Positions 27,456 to 36,852 of a stretch of DNA of 64,000 nucleotides are shown here, one piece after another. Under the pieces are notes generated by a model, which was not told where the DNA came from, made no database searches, and was given only the letters and a program-made list of their open reading frames with translations. Both the position numbers and the translations under genes were made by a program. The stretch is from an uncultured Sphingomonadaceae bacterium (lineage in GTDB: Bacteria; Pseudomonadota; Alphaproteobacteria; Sphingomonadales; Sphingomonadaceae). The number at the start of each line of letters is the position of its first letter. Position 1 is the stretch's first letter. The stretch covers positions 62,001 to 126,000 of the forward strand of contig CANLQG010000006.1 of the NCBI GenBank assembly GCA_947493195.1, given 5' to 3'.

Positions 27456-28457
27456 TCAGTTCGATAACAGGCCGGCCTCGGTCTGCTCGACCGGGAGGAT
27501 CAGGCCGTCATCGCCGAAGTGCAGCCGCTCTACCGCCACGGCGCGCCGGCCCAGCCCGCCCGGCTGGTGACCCACGGTGAGGGTTCCGACGTGATAGAAC
27601 AGGTACCACTCGCCGTCGAAGCGGGCGATGCCGGGATGAATGGTAAAGCTGTTGGCCGCGCTGCCGGTGATTTCTCCACGCCAGGTCCACGGGCCGCGAA
27701 TGCTGGGCGCAGTGGCGTAGGATATCCGTTCGTCGGGCCCCAGGTCCTCATTCATGGAGGCATAGGCGAGGTAGTAGATGTCGCCGCGGCGGAAGACCCA
27801 CGGGCCTTCCACGAAATCGGGCATCTCGATCTGGCGGATTGGCTCTGCAAAGCTGACCATGTCGTCGTTCAGCTGCGCGGTGTAGAGATTGGCATTGCCC
27901 CAGAACAGGTAGCTGGTTCCGTCGTCCTCGGTCCACACGGTGGGGTCGATATCGTCCCAATGGTGGGGTCCGTTGGTGTCTTCGTTCCTTACCAGGGCGC
28001 GGCCCAATGCATCCTCGAACGGGCCGAGCGGATTATCGGCTACAGCCACCCCGATGGCCTTGCCGTGGCTACCCTGTGCCTCGTCATGCTCGACTGCGGT
28101 ATAGAACCAGTAACGGCCATCCTTCTCGTGGACCTGGCTGGCCCAGGCATCGCGCGAGGCCCAGGCGAAGTCGGTCGGCTGCATGATGGGGCCATGGAAC
28201 GTCCACTTGCGCATGTTGCGTGTCGAATAGGCCAGCCATTCTGTGATGTTGAACATCTGGTCGCCGCGCGCCTCGTCATGCCCTACGTAGAGGTACACCG
28301 TGTCGCCCACCACCAGCGGGGCAGGATCGGCGGTGTGTCTGTCGCGGATCAGGGGGTTGCCCTGATAGACAAAGCTCTCACCGGCAGGCGCTACGGCACC
28401 GATCGAGCAGCCCGCAACGCCGGCCATCACAAGCATGCTGCCCAGAATTCGTTTCAC
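27456..28457 (-). CDS. GH43 glycoside hydrolase lipoprotein (arabinofuranosidase/xylosidase)
   Basis: This 333-residue single-domain five-bladed propeller enzyme probably removes arabinosyl or xylosyl residues. A lipobox (VMAGVAGC, Cys17) predicts a lipoprotein. The GH43 triad is visible: Asp44 in RHTADPAPLV, Asp171 in DDIDPTVW and Glu218 in DFVEGPWVFRRG. GTG 28457 is chosen because AAGGAG precedes it and the lipoprotein signal begins there; the longer in-frame ATG reads through the promoter and into the regulator. First gene of the GH43, FAH-dehydratase, 1-dehydrogenase operon. Linkage specificity cannot be read from the sequence. Confidence 0.9.
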   Translation of the reverse strand: MKRILGSMLVMAGVAGCSIGAVAPAGESFVYQGNPLIRDRHTADPAPLVVGDTVYLYVGHDEARGDQMFNITEWLAYSTRNMRKWTFHGPIMQPTDFAWASRDAWASQVHEKDGRYWFYTAVEHDEAQGSHGKAIGVAVADNPLGPFEDALGRALVRNEDTNGPHHWDDIDPTVWTEDDGTSYLFWGNANLYTAQLNDDMVSFAEPIRQIEMPDFVEGPWVFRRGDIYYLAYASMNEDLGPDERISYATAPSIRGPWTWRGEITGSAANSFTIHPGIARFDGEWYLFYHVGTLTVGHQPGGLGRRAVAVERLHFGDDGLILPVEQTEAGLLSN

Positions 28458-28480
28458 GCGCGCTCCTTTGTCTTCGCAGT

Positions 28481-28508
28481 GCATTACTCCGACAAATAGA
28501 CTTGTCAA
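28481..28508 (-). promoter_or_regulatory. GH43 promoter with FadR-type operator
   Basis: On the minus strand TTGACA (28508-28503) and TAATGC (28486-28481) are separated by 16 bp, a plausible promoter. The 18-bp block GCATTACTCCGACAAATA (28481-28498) fills the spacer and -10 region and is identical at 31186-31203. Its core TACTCCGACAA fits the FadR-family pattern in one half and nearly in the other. Confidence 0.7.
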
Positions 28509-28566
28509 ACGGCGCAGCCTGCCGCTGCATTGATTTTCCGCGCGTAAAGCGGGATAGCCTCTTGCC

Positions 28567-29352
28567 ATGACGCGGGATGGATCAGGCAATGCAGCGCGGG
28601 CGGCCCGCCGTGGCGGCCTTGGCATTTCGGACGCGCCGCGCGGTTCGGGTCGCCGGGTACGCGGCGCGGTGGTCGATTACCTTGGCGAACGCATCGTTAC
28701 CGGCAAAATCGGGGTGGCCGAGACCCTTCCCGGCGAGATCGAGACAGCCGAGCGGCTGGACATCTCGCGCGGCACTTACCGGGAAGCGGTCAAGATGCTG
28801 GCGGCCAAGGGCCTTGTCGAAAGCCGCCCCAAGACCGGCACCAGGGTGCTTGATCGGGTGCGCTGGAACCTGCTCGATCCCGACGTGCTACGCTGGGCCT
28901 TTGCCGGACGCCCGGACGCCTGCCTGGTCAGGGACCTGTTCGAAATGCGGATGGTCGTGGAGCCGGCCATCGCCGGCCTGGCTGCCATCCGCCGAACCCC
29001 GGACCAGCTTGAAGCGATGCGCAAGGCGCTGGAGCAAATGCGGGCGAAAAGCCTTGAGACCGAAGAGGGACGGATGGCGGACCGCGAGTTCCACGAGGTC
29101 ATGCTCGACGCCTGCGCCAATGAGGTGATGAATACGCTGGGCGCCAGCATCGGGGCGGCCGTTGCCTATACCACGCTGTTCAAGCAGCGAACGGGTGGTT
29201 TTCCGCGCGATCCGGTGCCCGACCACGCCAGCGTCCTCGAAGCAATCGAGGCGAGCGACCAGAACGCCGCCGAAGCGGCCATGCGCGAGCTATTGCGACT
29301 GGCGCAGGCCGATACGCAGGACGCGCTGTCGGACTACGCATCTTCACCCTGA
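28567..29352 (+). CDS. FadR-family (GntR superfamily, FCD domain) transcriptional regulator
   Basis: This 261-residue regulator has an N-terminal winged helix, with LPGEIETAERLDISRGTYRE as the recognition part and AAKGLVESRPKTGTRV as the wing. An all-helical FCD effector domain follows, with DLFEMRMVVEPAIAGL, REFHEVMLDA and DHASVLEAIE. FCD domains usually bind sugar acids or related ligands through a metal. The gene lies between the GH43 operon and the dehydratase, both carrying the same 18-bp FadR-type site, so it is probably their regulator. The Arg/Gly-rich first 30 residues are unusual and the true start may be internal. Confidence 0.88.
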   Translation: MTRDGSGNAARAARRGGLGISDAPRGSGRRVRGAVVDYLGERIVTGKIGVAETLPGEIETAERLDISRGTYREAVKMLAAKGLVESRPKTGTRVLDRVRWNLLDPDVLRWAFAGRPDACLVRDLFEMRMVVEPAIAGLAAIRRTPDQLEAMRKALEQMRAKSLETEEGRMADREFHEVMLDACANEVMNTLGASIGAAVAYTTLFKQRTGGFPRDPVPDHASVLEAIEASDQNAAEAAMRELLRLAQADTQDALSDYASSP

Positions 29353-29355
29353 AAC

Positions 29356-31140
29356 TTAGTGGTTGTCGCGCGGCAGGCCCATGGTCTGGTCGATACGCTG
29401 GTATTTCTCCGAGCCTTCGAGGATCGCGCCCTTGTCGAGCTGCCCGACGAGGCTCCGCTGGATTTCCTGCCACGGCGTCTGCGCGGCGGGATAGGGAAAG
29501 CCACCCTTCGCCTCCAGCGCATGGCGGCGGCGCTGGAGTTCGGCCTCGTCCACCAGCAGGTTCACCTCGCCGCGTCGCAGGTCGATCCGCAGGCGGTCTC
29601 CCGTTTCCACCAGCGCCAGCCCGCCATTGGCCGCAGCCTCTGGCGAGGCATTCAGGATGGACGGGCTGGCCGAGGTGCCGGACTGCCTGCCATCCCCGAT
29701 GCAGGGCAGCGAATGCACGCCCTCCGTCAGCAGGTAGGACGGCGGCCGCATGTTCACCACTTCGGCAGCGCCCGGATAGCCGATGGGCCCCGCTCCGCGC
29801 ATGATCAGCATGTGCCGGTCGGTGATGCCGAGCGCCGGATCGTCAATGCGCCTGTGATAATCCTCCGGACCGTCGAACACGATCACCGGACCTCCGAAAG
29901 CATCGGGATCGCCGGGGTCGGAGAGATAGCGCTGGCGAAATTCGTCGCCGATCACGCTCGTCTTCATGATCGCCGCGTCGAAGAGGTTGCCGCTCAGCAC
30001 GACGAAGCCCGCATCCTTGCGAATGGGGTTGTCGAAGGTGCGGATCACCCTGTCATCCTCGATCGCGGCGCCGCGGCAGTTCTCGCCGATGGTCTTGCCG
30101 TTCACGGTGGCCGCATCCTCGTGGATCAGCCCCTGTTCCATCAGCTGGGCGACCACTGCGGGAACACCGCCCGCCCGGTAGTAATCCTCGCCAAGAAACT
30201 CCCCGGCAGGCTGCATGTTGACCAGCAGCGGCACCTTGTGACCGTGGGCCTGCCAGTCCTTCAGCTCCAGCTCGACGCCCAGATGCCGGGCCAGCGCGGC
30301 CAGGTGAATGGGCGCATTGGTGGAGCCGCCGATGGCCGAATTGACGGCGATGGCGTTCAGGAAGCTGTCGCGCGTCATGATATCGGACGGCTTCAGGTCC
30401 TCCGCCACCATCTCGACGATGCGCTTTCCCGTCAGGTAGGCGACTTCCTGCCGGTCGCGATAGGGCGCGGGGATTGCCGCGCTGCCCGGCAACATCATGC
30501 CCAGCGCCTCTGCCAGCGAGTTCATCGTCGTCGCCGTGCCCATGGTGTTGCAATAGCCTGTGGAGGGCGCACTGCTCGCCACCAGCTTCACGAAGCCCGC
30601 ATCGTCGATCTCGCCTGCGGCCAGCAATTCGCGCGCTTTCCATACGATGGTGCCCGATCCGGTGCGCTCGCCCTTGTGCCAGCCGTTCAGCATCGGGCCC
30701 ACCGACAGCGCGATGGACGGGATGTTCACTGTCGCTGCAGCAGAGAGGCACGCAGGCGTGGTCTTGTCGCAGCCCGTGGTCAGCACCACGCCATCGAGGG
30801 GGTAGCCGTAGATCAGTTCGACCAGGGCGATATAGGCAAGGTTGCGATCCAGCGCGGCGGTGGGCCGCTTGCCGGTCTCCTGGATGGGATGGACGGGAAA
30901 TTCCAGCACGATGCCGCCCGCCTCGCGCACGCCTTCGCGAATCCGTTCGGCCAGCACCAGGTGGTGGCGGTTGCAGGGCGAAAGGTCGCTTCCGGTCTGC
31001 GCGATGCCGATGATCGGCTTTCCCGATTGCAGTTCGGCAAGGCTCAGCCCGAAGTTCAGATAGCGTTCCAGGTAGAGCGCCGTCATGTCGATATTATCCG
31101 GGTTGTCGAACCAGGCCCGGCTGCGAAGCTTGCGTGTCAT
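29356..31140 (-). CDS. IlvD/Edd-family sugar-acid dehydratase (arabonate/xylonate)
   Basis: This 594-residue iron-sulfur enzyme probably dehydrates L-arabonate or D-xylonate to the 2-keto-3-deoxy acid. Cluster ligands are Cys56 in SPCNRHH, Cys124 in [11 protein letters not shown] and Cys197 in [11 protein letters not shown]; Lys126 matches the carbamylated lysine. The length and the [15 protein letters not shown] segment fit the pentonate dehydratase branch rather than IlvD or Edd. It converges with the regulator gene with only 3 bp between stops, and diverges from the fucose-permease-like transporter. It supplies the substrate of the FAH-fold enzyme. Confidence 0.88.
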   Translation of the reverse strand: MTRKLRSRAWFDNPDNIDMTALYLERYLNFGLSLAELQSGKPIIGIAQTGSDLSPCNRHHLVLAERIREGVREAGGIVLEFPVHPIQETGKRPTAALDRNLAYIALVELIYGYPLDGVVLTTGCDKTTPACLSAAATVNIPSIALSVGPMLNGWHKGERTGSGTIVWKARELLAAGEIDDAGFVKLVASSAPSTGYCNTMGTATTMNSLAEALGMMLPGSAAIPAPYRDRQEVAYLTGKRIVEMVAEDLKPSDIMTRDSFLNAIAVNSAIGGSTNAPIHLAALARHLGVELELKDWQAHGHKVPLLVNMQPAGEFLGEDYYRAGGVPAVVAQLMEQGLIHEDAATVNGKTIGENCRGAAIEDDRVIRTFDNPIRKDAGFVVLSGNLFDAAIMKTSVIGDEFRQRYLSDPGDPDAFGGPVIVFDGPEDYHRRIDDPALGITDRHMLIMRGAGPIGYPGAAEVVNMRPPSYLLTEGVHSLPCIGDGRQSGTSASPSILNASPEAAANGGLALVETGDRLRIDLRRGEVNLLVDEAELQRRRHALEAKGGFPYPAAQTPWQEIQRSLVGQLDKGAILEGSEKYQRIDQTMGLPRDNH

Positions 31141-31185
31141 TATCGTTTCCCCCGCGTGAATGCTTGACCGACGCGATCTTGCCCC

Positions 31186-31215
31186 GCATTACTCCGACAA
31201 ATAAGCGGATGACAA
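31186..31215 (-). promoter_or_regulatory. Dehydratase promoter with FadR-type operator
   Basis: On the minus strand TTGTCA (31215-31210) and TAATGC (31191-31186) are separated by 18 bp. The 18-bp block GCATTACTCCGACAAATA at 31186-31203 is identical to that in the GH43 promoter. It lies in the intergenic region shared with the divergent MFS gene, so it may control both. Confidence 0.7.
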
Positions 31216-31240
31216 GCGCCGCATCCGGGAGGGAACGAAA

Positions 31241-32524
31241 ATGGTGGGTACGCCACAGCAAACGGCAGGCGGTCAGGTCGCCGCAGGCAGCTTCAACTAC
31301 AAGCCCGCGCTGGCGCTGCTTGCCTCGCTGTTCTTCATGTGGGGCTTTATAACCGTCATCAACAACACGCTGCTGCCGCACCTGCGCAGCGTGTTCGATC
31401 TGAACTATACCCAGACCACCCTGATCGAGAGCGTGTGGTTCATCGCCTACGGGGTGATGGGCATGCCCTCGGCCTTCCTGATAGAGCGTACCGGATACAA
31501 GAAGGCGATCATCATCGGGCTGGTGGTGATGGCGGCAGGGGCGCTGGGCATGGTGCCGGCGGCGCAAATCCCCTCCTACGGCGTCACCCTGTTCGCGCTG
31601 TTCGTGATCGCCAGCGGCATAACGCTGCTACAGGTCGCGGCGAACCCTTACGTAGCCGTCATCGGACCTGCGGAAAGCAGCGAATCGCGATTGACGCTGG
31701 TGCAGGCCTTCAACAGCTTCGGCACGTTCCTCGCGCCCTATTTCGGTGGTTACCTGATCCTCAGCCGCACGGTTGGCGGCACGTCGCTGGAAGGGACTGA
31801 GATCAGCGCGGCGCAGCGACTGGCCGACGCGCGTGCGACCGAACTGCCCTACATCATGGTCGCGGTGGTGCTGCTGCTGATTGCGATAGTTATCTGGCGC
31901 TCCAATTTGCCGAAACTCGGCAGCGCGACCAGCCGGGTGGCGCGGGAGGAGCGCAAGAAGCTCTCCCTCTGGAAGCACCGCAATCTCGTTTGGGGTGTGC
32001 CTGCGATCTTCATCTACCTGATTGCCGAGATTGGCGTTGCGAACCTCTTCATCAACTTCGCCATCCTGCCTGAAATCGCCGGTATTACCCCTGCGCAGGC
32101 CGCGAACTACCTCGTGCTGCTGTGGGGCGGGATGATGATCGGGCGCTTTGCCGGCGCCTTCATCATGCGATCCTTCCCTGCGGACAAAACGCTGGCCGCG
32201 TTCGCCCTCTTCGCCCTTGTCGTGATGGTCGGCGCTGCCACGCTGGAGGGACCGGTGGCAATGTGGTGCCTGATCCTTGTCGGGCTGGGTCACTCGATCA
32301 TGTTCCCCGCCATCTTCGCGATGGGGATCAAGGGGCTGGGTCCGCTGACCGAGGAAGCGTCCGGCCTGCTGATCACGGCCATTGCAGGCGGGGCACTGGT
32401 GGTGGTTCAAGGCTGGCTGGCCGACCTCTACGGATTGCAGAACAGCTTCTGGCTCACCGTTGCCTGCGAGGTCTACATCATCTGGTACGCGCTGGTAGGA
32501 TCGAAACCGCGCACAGCGGAATGA
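31241..32524 (+). CDS. FHS-family (L-fucose permease-like) MFS sugar transporter
   Basis: This 427-residue inner-membrane protein has 12 predicted helices and belongs to the FucP-like branch of MFS. MWGFITVINNTLLPHLRSVF in helix 1, ANPYVAVIGP and LVQAFNSFGTFLAPYFGG in helix 5 are typical. It has a cytoplasmic N-terminus of about 22 residues. Context suggests L-arabinose (or galactose) import; the other MFS gene at 18.6 kb is a better xylose candidate. GGAGGG at 31228-31233 is its ribosome binding site. It diverges from the dehydratase. Confidence 0.87.
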   Translation: MVGTPQQTAGGQVAAGSFNYKPALALLASLFFMWGFITVINNTLLPHLRSVFDLNYTQTTLIESVWFIAYGVMGMPSAFLIERTGYKKAIIIGLVVMAAGALGMVPAAQIPSYGVTLFALFVIASGITLLQVAANPYVAVIGPAESSESRLTLVQAFNSFGTFLAPYFGGYLILSRTVGGTSLEGTEISAAQRLADARATELPYIMVAVVLLLIAIVIWRSNLPKLGSATSRVAREERKKLSLWKHRNLVWGVPAIFIYLIAEIGVANLFINFAILPEIAGITPAQAANYLVLLWGGMMIGRFAGAFIMRSFPADKTLAAFALFALVVMVGAATLEGPVAMWCLILVGLGHSIMFPAIFAMGIKGLGPLTEEASGLLITAIAGGALVVVQGWLADLYGLQNSFWLTVACEVYIIWYALVGSKPRTAE

Positions 32525-32660
32525 TATCCGTCAGGTAACGGACACCATTCCGGTGGACAGGAAAGCGCCAAGCGACGAAAATGCGCTGCGCGAATCATTC
32601 GGCTAGCGCGGTTGGGCTCCTCTTGGGGTTGTTCTGATGGCCGCCGGGAATATCTGCTGA

Positions 32661-34448
32661 ATGATCGAAACCTACTCGGCCCAGATCGGGCTGTTCCTGC
32701 TTATCGCGCTGTTCGCCGCGTTCATTCTTGAGCGGCGCCCTCCAGTGGTCGTCGCCGTTTCCGGTGCGGCCGCGATGATGCTACTGGGATACCTGCCCAG
32801 TGGCCAGATGCTCGACGTGTTTGCCAACCCCGCGCCGGTCACCATCGCCGCAATGTTCATCCTGTCAGGCGCGCTCTTGCGTACCGGTGCGCTAGAAGCG
32901 GTATCGGGCTGGGTCATCCGCCGCACCCTGCGAAAGCCAAGGCTGGCACTGGGCGAAATCGTGGGCGGGACCATGCTCGCATCCGCCTTCATGAACAACA
33001 CGCCGGTGGTGATCGTGATGATCCCCATAATGCGGCGGACGGGCCGGGTTCTGGGCATTGCCGCCACCCGCCTGATGATCCCAGTCAGCTATCTCGCCAT
33101 CCTCGGCGGCACGCTGACGCTGATCGGCACCTCTACCAACCTGCTGGTCGATGGCGTCGCGCAGGAGCGCGGGCTGGAACCCTTCGGCATTTTCGAGATC
33201 ACCGGCGTGGGGCTGGTCGGAGCGGCAGCGGGCCTGGCGGTGATCGCCGTCCTGGGGCCGCTCTTGCTTCCCGACCGCGGACCGCGCGCGCTGGACGAGC
33301 GGCGCGAAAGCGATCTTTACCTCTCGCACCTCACGCTGGCAGAGGAAAGCAGTCTCGTCGGAAGACAATTGTCGGAATCGGGATTTGCCCGCCGCGGTGG
33401 GTTGAAGTTTCTCGCCAAGGTAAGCGGTACGGGGCTGGAGCGGCGCAATTTCGATGGCGGCACCCTGGCGGCGGGCGACCAGTTCGTGGTGTCAGCCTCG
33501 CCGGAGGAACTCGCCTCGCTGGCCGAAGCGATCGACTTCCACACCGGCCTTACCGGCGTGGGCGGCGGAGTGCTGACGCGGCGCGACCGGCGACCGAAGG
33601 ACCTGCGCGTGGTGGAAGCCGTCGTCTCCAGCTCGCACCCCGTGGTAGGGCGGCGGCTCGCGGAAATTCCGATGCTGTCACGGCTGCAGATCCGCGTGCT
33701 GGGCATTTCGCGCCCGCGCCACCTGGCAGGGCCGACGCTGGCCGATGTGCGCGTGCGCGCCGGTGACCGGTTGCTGATCGCAGCCGCAGGCGATGCCGCG
33801 CAGCAGTTGCAGGCCAATGTCCAGCTTACCAATGTCACCGAAAGTTCGATCCGGGCCTTCCGCCGCGAAAAGGCCCCACTGGCCCTGGCGACACTGGCGG
33901 CCGTGGTGGTGGGCGCGGCCGTGTTCGGCTTTCCGATCGAGGCCATGGCGATCATGGGGGTGGCGACCGTGCTGGTAACCCGCTGCCTGGAACCCGACGA
34001 GGCATGGACCCACCTCGACGGCAGCACGCTCGTGCTGATTTTCGGCATGCTTGCCTTCGGGGCGGGGCTGGAAAACGCCGGCACGGTGGAGCTGCTTGTC
34101 GACTGGCTGCAACCGCTGATGGCCACGGGGTCTCCGCTGGCCCTGCTGGTTCTCGTCTACGGAATTACCAGCCTGCTGACCGAGACAGTCACCAACAATG
34201 CCGTGGCCGTCATCATGACCCCGATCGCCATCGGCCTTGCACAGGCAGCCGGAATCGACCCGCGTCCGCTGGTGGTCGCTGTCATGTTCGGGGCCAGCGC
34301 AAGTTTCGCGACGCCTATCGGCTACCAGACCAACACGCTGGTTTATGGCGCTGCGAACTACCGCTTCATGGATTTCGTGAAGATCGGACTGCCGATGAAC
34401 CTGGCTGTCGGCGCTGCGGTGTGTATCGCCATCGCCAGCCTGTACTAG
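32661..34448 (+). CDS. SLC13-family permease with two TrkA-C domains
   Basis: This 595-residue membrane protein has two clusters of hydrophobic helices separated by a soluble stretch (about 205-390) containing two TrkA-C/RCK_C-like repeats. SLC13 signatures are AFMNNTPVVIVMIPIM in the first half, GGTLTLIGTSTNLLV, and LLTETVTNNAVAVIMTPIA in the second. The family transports dicarboxylates, sulfate or related anions with sodium; substrate is not predictable here. It lies alone, 136 bp after the sugar transporter and convergent with malic enzyme. It probably lies outside the xylan locus. Confidence 0.88.
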   Translation: MIETYSAQIGLFLLIALFAAFILERRPPVVVAVSGAAAMMLLGYLPSGQMLDVFANPAPVTIAAMFILSGALLRTGALEAVSGWVIRRTLRKPRLALGEIVGGTMLASAFMNNTPVVIVMIPIMRRTGRVLGIAATRLMIPVSYLAILGGTLTLIGTSTNLLVDGVAQERGLEPFGIFEITGVGLVGAAAGLAVIAVLGPLLLPDRGPRALDERRESDLYLSHLTLAEESSLVGRQLSESGFARRGGLKFLAKVSGTGLERRNFDGGTLAAGDQFVVSASPEELASLAEAIDFHTGLTGVGGGVLTRRDRRPKDLRVVEAVVSSSHPVVGRRLAEIPMLSRLQIRVLGISRPRHLAGPTLADVRVRAGDRLLIAAAGDAAQQLQANVQLTNVTESSIRAFRREKAPLALATLAAVVVGAAVFGFPIEAMAIMGVATVLVTRCLEPDEAWTHLDGSTLVLIFGMLAFGAGLENAGTVELLVDWLQPLMATGSPLALLVLVYGITSLLTETVTNNAVAVIMTPIAIGLAQAAGIDPRPLVVAVMFGASASFATPIGYQTNTLVYGAANYRFMDFVKIGLPMNLAVGAAVCIAIASLY

Positions 34449-34472
34449 CTGGCCAGCAATGGCGATCTGTTC

Positions 34473-36737
34473 CTAACCCACGATGCCGGCGCTCGCCAGC
34501 ACGGCCAGCGTCAGCACGTCGGGCGCGATGGAGGTCATCGGCGCGATCTGAACCGGCTTTTCGGAGCCGATCATCATCGGCCCGATCACCGCATCGCCCG
34601 AAAGCTCGCGCAAGAGCTTGGCAGACAGGTTCGCCGACTGGAGGCCCGGCATGATCAGCACATTGGCGGGGCCCGAGAGGCGGCTGAACGGATAGAGCGC
34701 CATGACCTTCGGATTGAGCGCCGCATCCGGGGCCATCTCGCCCTCGTATTCGAAGTTCACGTTTTCATCGGCGTCCAGTATCGCCACGGCCTCGCGGATG
34801 TTGCCCAGCCACTGGCCCGACGGGTTGCCGAACGTGGAGTACGAAAGGAAGGCCACGCGCGGCTCGTGCCCCATGCGGCGGGCGACGGCAGCAGTCTCTA
34901 TCGCGATATGGGCAAGCTGCGCGGAGGTCGGTCGTTCGTTGATCGTCGTGTCGGCGAGGAAGGTGGTGTGGTTCTTGCCGAGCACCATATGGATGCCGAA
35001 AGGCGTTGCGCCTTCCTTGGCATCCAGCACCTTGCCGATGTCACGGGCAGACTGGCTGAACGGACGGGTCAGGCCGGTGATCATGCCATCACCCTTGCCG
35101 AGCGCCACCAGCAGGGCAGCGAACACATTGCGTTCCTGGTTGACCATGCGGCGCACGTCCCGCTCGGTGTAGCCGCGCCGCTGGAGCCGCTGGTAGAGAT
35201 AGTCGACCATCGGCTCAATCTCGTCGTAATTGGCCGAGTTGGCGATTTCGTAGCTTTCCGGGTCGTCCACCTTGAGCTCGCGCAGCTTTTCCAGCACGCG
35301 CTCCGTCCGTCCTACAAGGATGGGCGTGCCATAGCCGAAATCGCGGAACTGGATGGCCGCGCGCAGCGAAACGTCCTCCTCGCCCTCGGCGAATACCATG
35401 CGTTTCGGGTTTGCCTTGGCGTCTTCATAGACGCGCGTCAGCGCCGCGGTGGTGGGGTTCAGACGGCTGCGGAGACGCAGGGTGTATTCGTCGAAATCCT
35501 CGATCGGAGCCTGCGCCACGCCGGAATCCATCGCCGCCTTGGCAACGGCGCAGGAAACCCGCTCCATCAGGCGCGGATCGAACGGGGCGGGAATGATGTA
35601 TTCGCGGCCGAACTGCTGGTTCGTGCCATAGGCCGCTGCGACTTCCTCGGGCACACGCTCGCGGGCGAGCTCTGCAATCGCACGGGCAGCGGCAACCTTC
35701 ATTTCCTCGTTGATGGCCGTCGCGCGGACATCCAGCGCACCGCGGAAGATGAACGGGAAGCCGAGCACGTTGTTGACCTGGTTGGGAAAGTCGCTGCGCC
35801 CGGTCGCGATGATGGCATCGGGACGCACGGCCTTGGCCTCGTCCGGCATGATTTCAGGGGTGGGATTGGCCATGGCGAAAATGATCGGCTGGTCGGCCAT
35901 CTTCGTCACCCATTCGGGCTTCAGCGCACCGGCAGCGGACAGTCCCAGGAAGATATCCGCGCCTACCAGCGCCTCTTCCAGGCTGCGCGCATCGGTGGGC
36001 ACGGCATGGGCGCTCTTCCACTGGTCCACATCCGCGCGCCCCGGATATATCGGGCCGGAGCGGTCGCACACGATGACGTTTTCGTGGGGCACGCCCACTG
36101 ACTTGATAAGCGCGGTGCAAGCGAGGGCAGAGGCACCCGCACCGTTTACCACGACCTTGCAGTCCTTCAGCTCGCGCCCTGTCAGGTGCGCGGCATTGAT
36201 CAGGCCGGCCACGGCGATGATGGCGGTGCCATGCTGGTCGTCGTGCATGACCGGGATTTTCATGCGTTCGCGCAGCGCCTGCTCGATGATGAAGCACTCT
36301 GGTGCCTTGATATCTTCAAGGTTGATGCCGCCGAAGGTCGGCTCCATCAGGGCTACTGCCTCGATGAACTTCTCGGGGTCTTCGGTGTCGAGCTCGATAT
36401 CGATGGAATCGACATCTGCGAACCGCTTGAACAGTACCGCCTTGCCTTCCATCACCGGCTTGGATGCCAGCGCGCCAAGGTTCCCCATGCCAAGGATCGC
36501 CGTGCCATTGGAAATCACGGCGACGAGATTGGAACGGGCGGTGTAGCGTGCGGCATTGGCCGGATCATCGGCAATCGCCTGGACCGGAACGGCCACGCCG
36601 GGAGAATAGGCCAGGCTCAGGTCGCGCTGCGACGTCATTGGCTTGGAAGCGATGATCTCGATCTTACCGGGCCGGATCGTCTCGTGATAGAATAGCGCCT
36701 CACGTTCGGTGAAACTGGAATTCTTTTCTTCTGCCAA
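34473..36737 (-). CDS. maeB: NADP-dependent malic enzyme with phosphotransacetylase-like domain
   Basis: This 754-residue enzyme decarboxylates malate to pyruvate with NADP. The N-terminal malic domain (SLAYSPGVAVPVQAIADDP, MPVMHDDQHGTAI-type segment IPVMHDDQHGTAIIAV) and NAD-binding domain (VVNGAGASALACTAL) are followed by a C-terminal phosphotransacetylase-like domain (about 430-754), as in the bacterial MaeB class. I chose TTG 36737 because GGAGAAGC lies at ideal spacing and MAEEKNSSFTEREAL-type starts are usual; ATG 36767 is an alternative. It diverges from mutS with a 115-bp shared upstream region. Confidence 0.93.
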   Translation of the reverse strand: MAEEKNSSFTEREALFYHETIRPGKIEIIASKPMTSQRDLSLAYSPGVAVPVQAIADDPANAARYTARSNLVAVISNGTAILGMGNLGALASKPVMEGKAVLFKRFADVDSIDIELDTEDPEKFIEAVALMEPTFGGINLEDIKAPECFIIEQALRERMKIPVMHDDQHGTAIIAVAGLINAAHLTGRELKDCKVVVNGAGASALACTALIKSVGVPHENVIVCDRSGPIYPGRADVDQWKSAHAVPTDARSLEEALVGADIFLGLSAAGALKPEWVTKMADQPIIFAMANPTPEIMPDEAKAVRPDAIIATGRSDFPNQVNNVLGFPFIFRGALDVRATAINEEMKVAAARAIAELARERVPEEVAAAYGTNQQFGREYIIPAPFDPRLMERVSCAVAKAAMDSGVAQAPIEDFDEYTLRLRSRLNPTTAALTRVYEDAKANPKRMVFAEGEEDVSLRAAIQFRDFGYGTPILVGRTERVLEKLRELKVDDPESYEIANSANYDEIEPMVDYLYQRLQRRGYTERDVRRMVNQERNVFAALLVALGKGDGMITGLTRPFSQSARDIGKVLDAKEGATPFGIHMVLGKNHTTFLADTTINERPTSAQLAHIAIETAAVARRMGHEPRVAFLSYSTFGNPSGQWLGNIREAVAILDADENVNFEYEGEMAPDAALNPKVMALYPFSRLSGPANVLIMPGLQSANLSAKLLRELSGDAVIGPMMIGSEKPVQIAPMTSIAPDVLTLAVLASAGIVG

Positions 36738-36852
36738 ACTGCTTCTCCAAGTGATGCTGCCTGCCATAGAGGCCAAATGCCTTCCGCGATAGGGGAAAGC
36801 CAGGGTGGCGCTCTTTCCGAATCGGCGCGCCGCCCTGTAACCGGGTAGCCGT

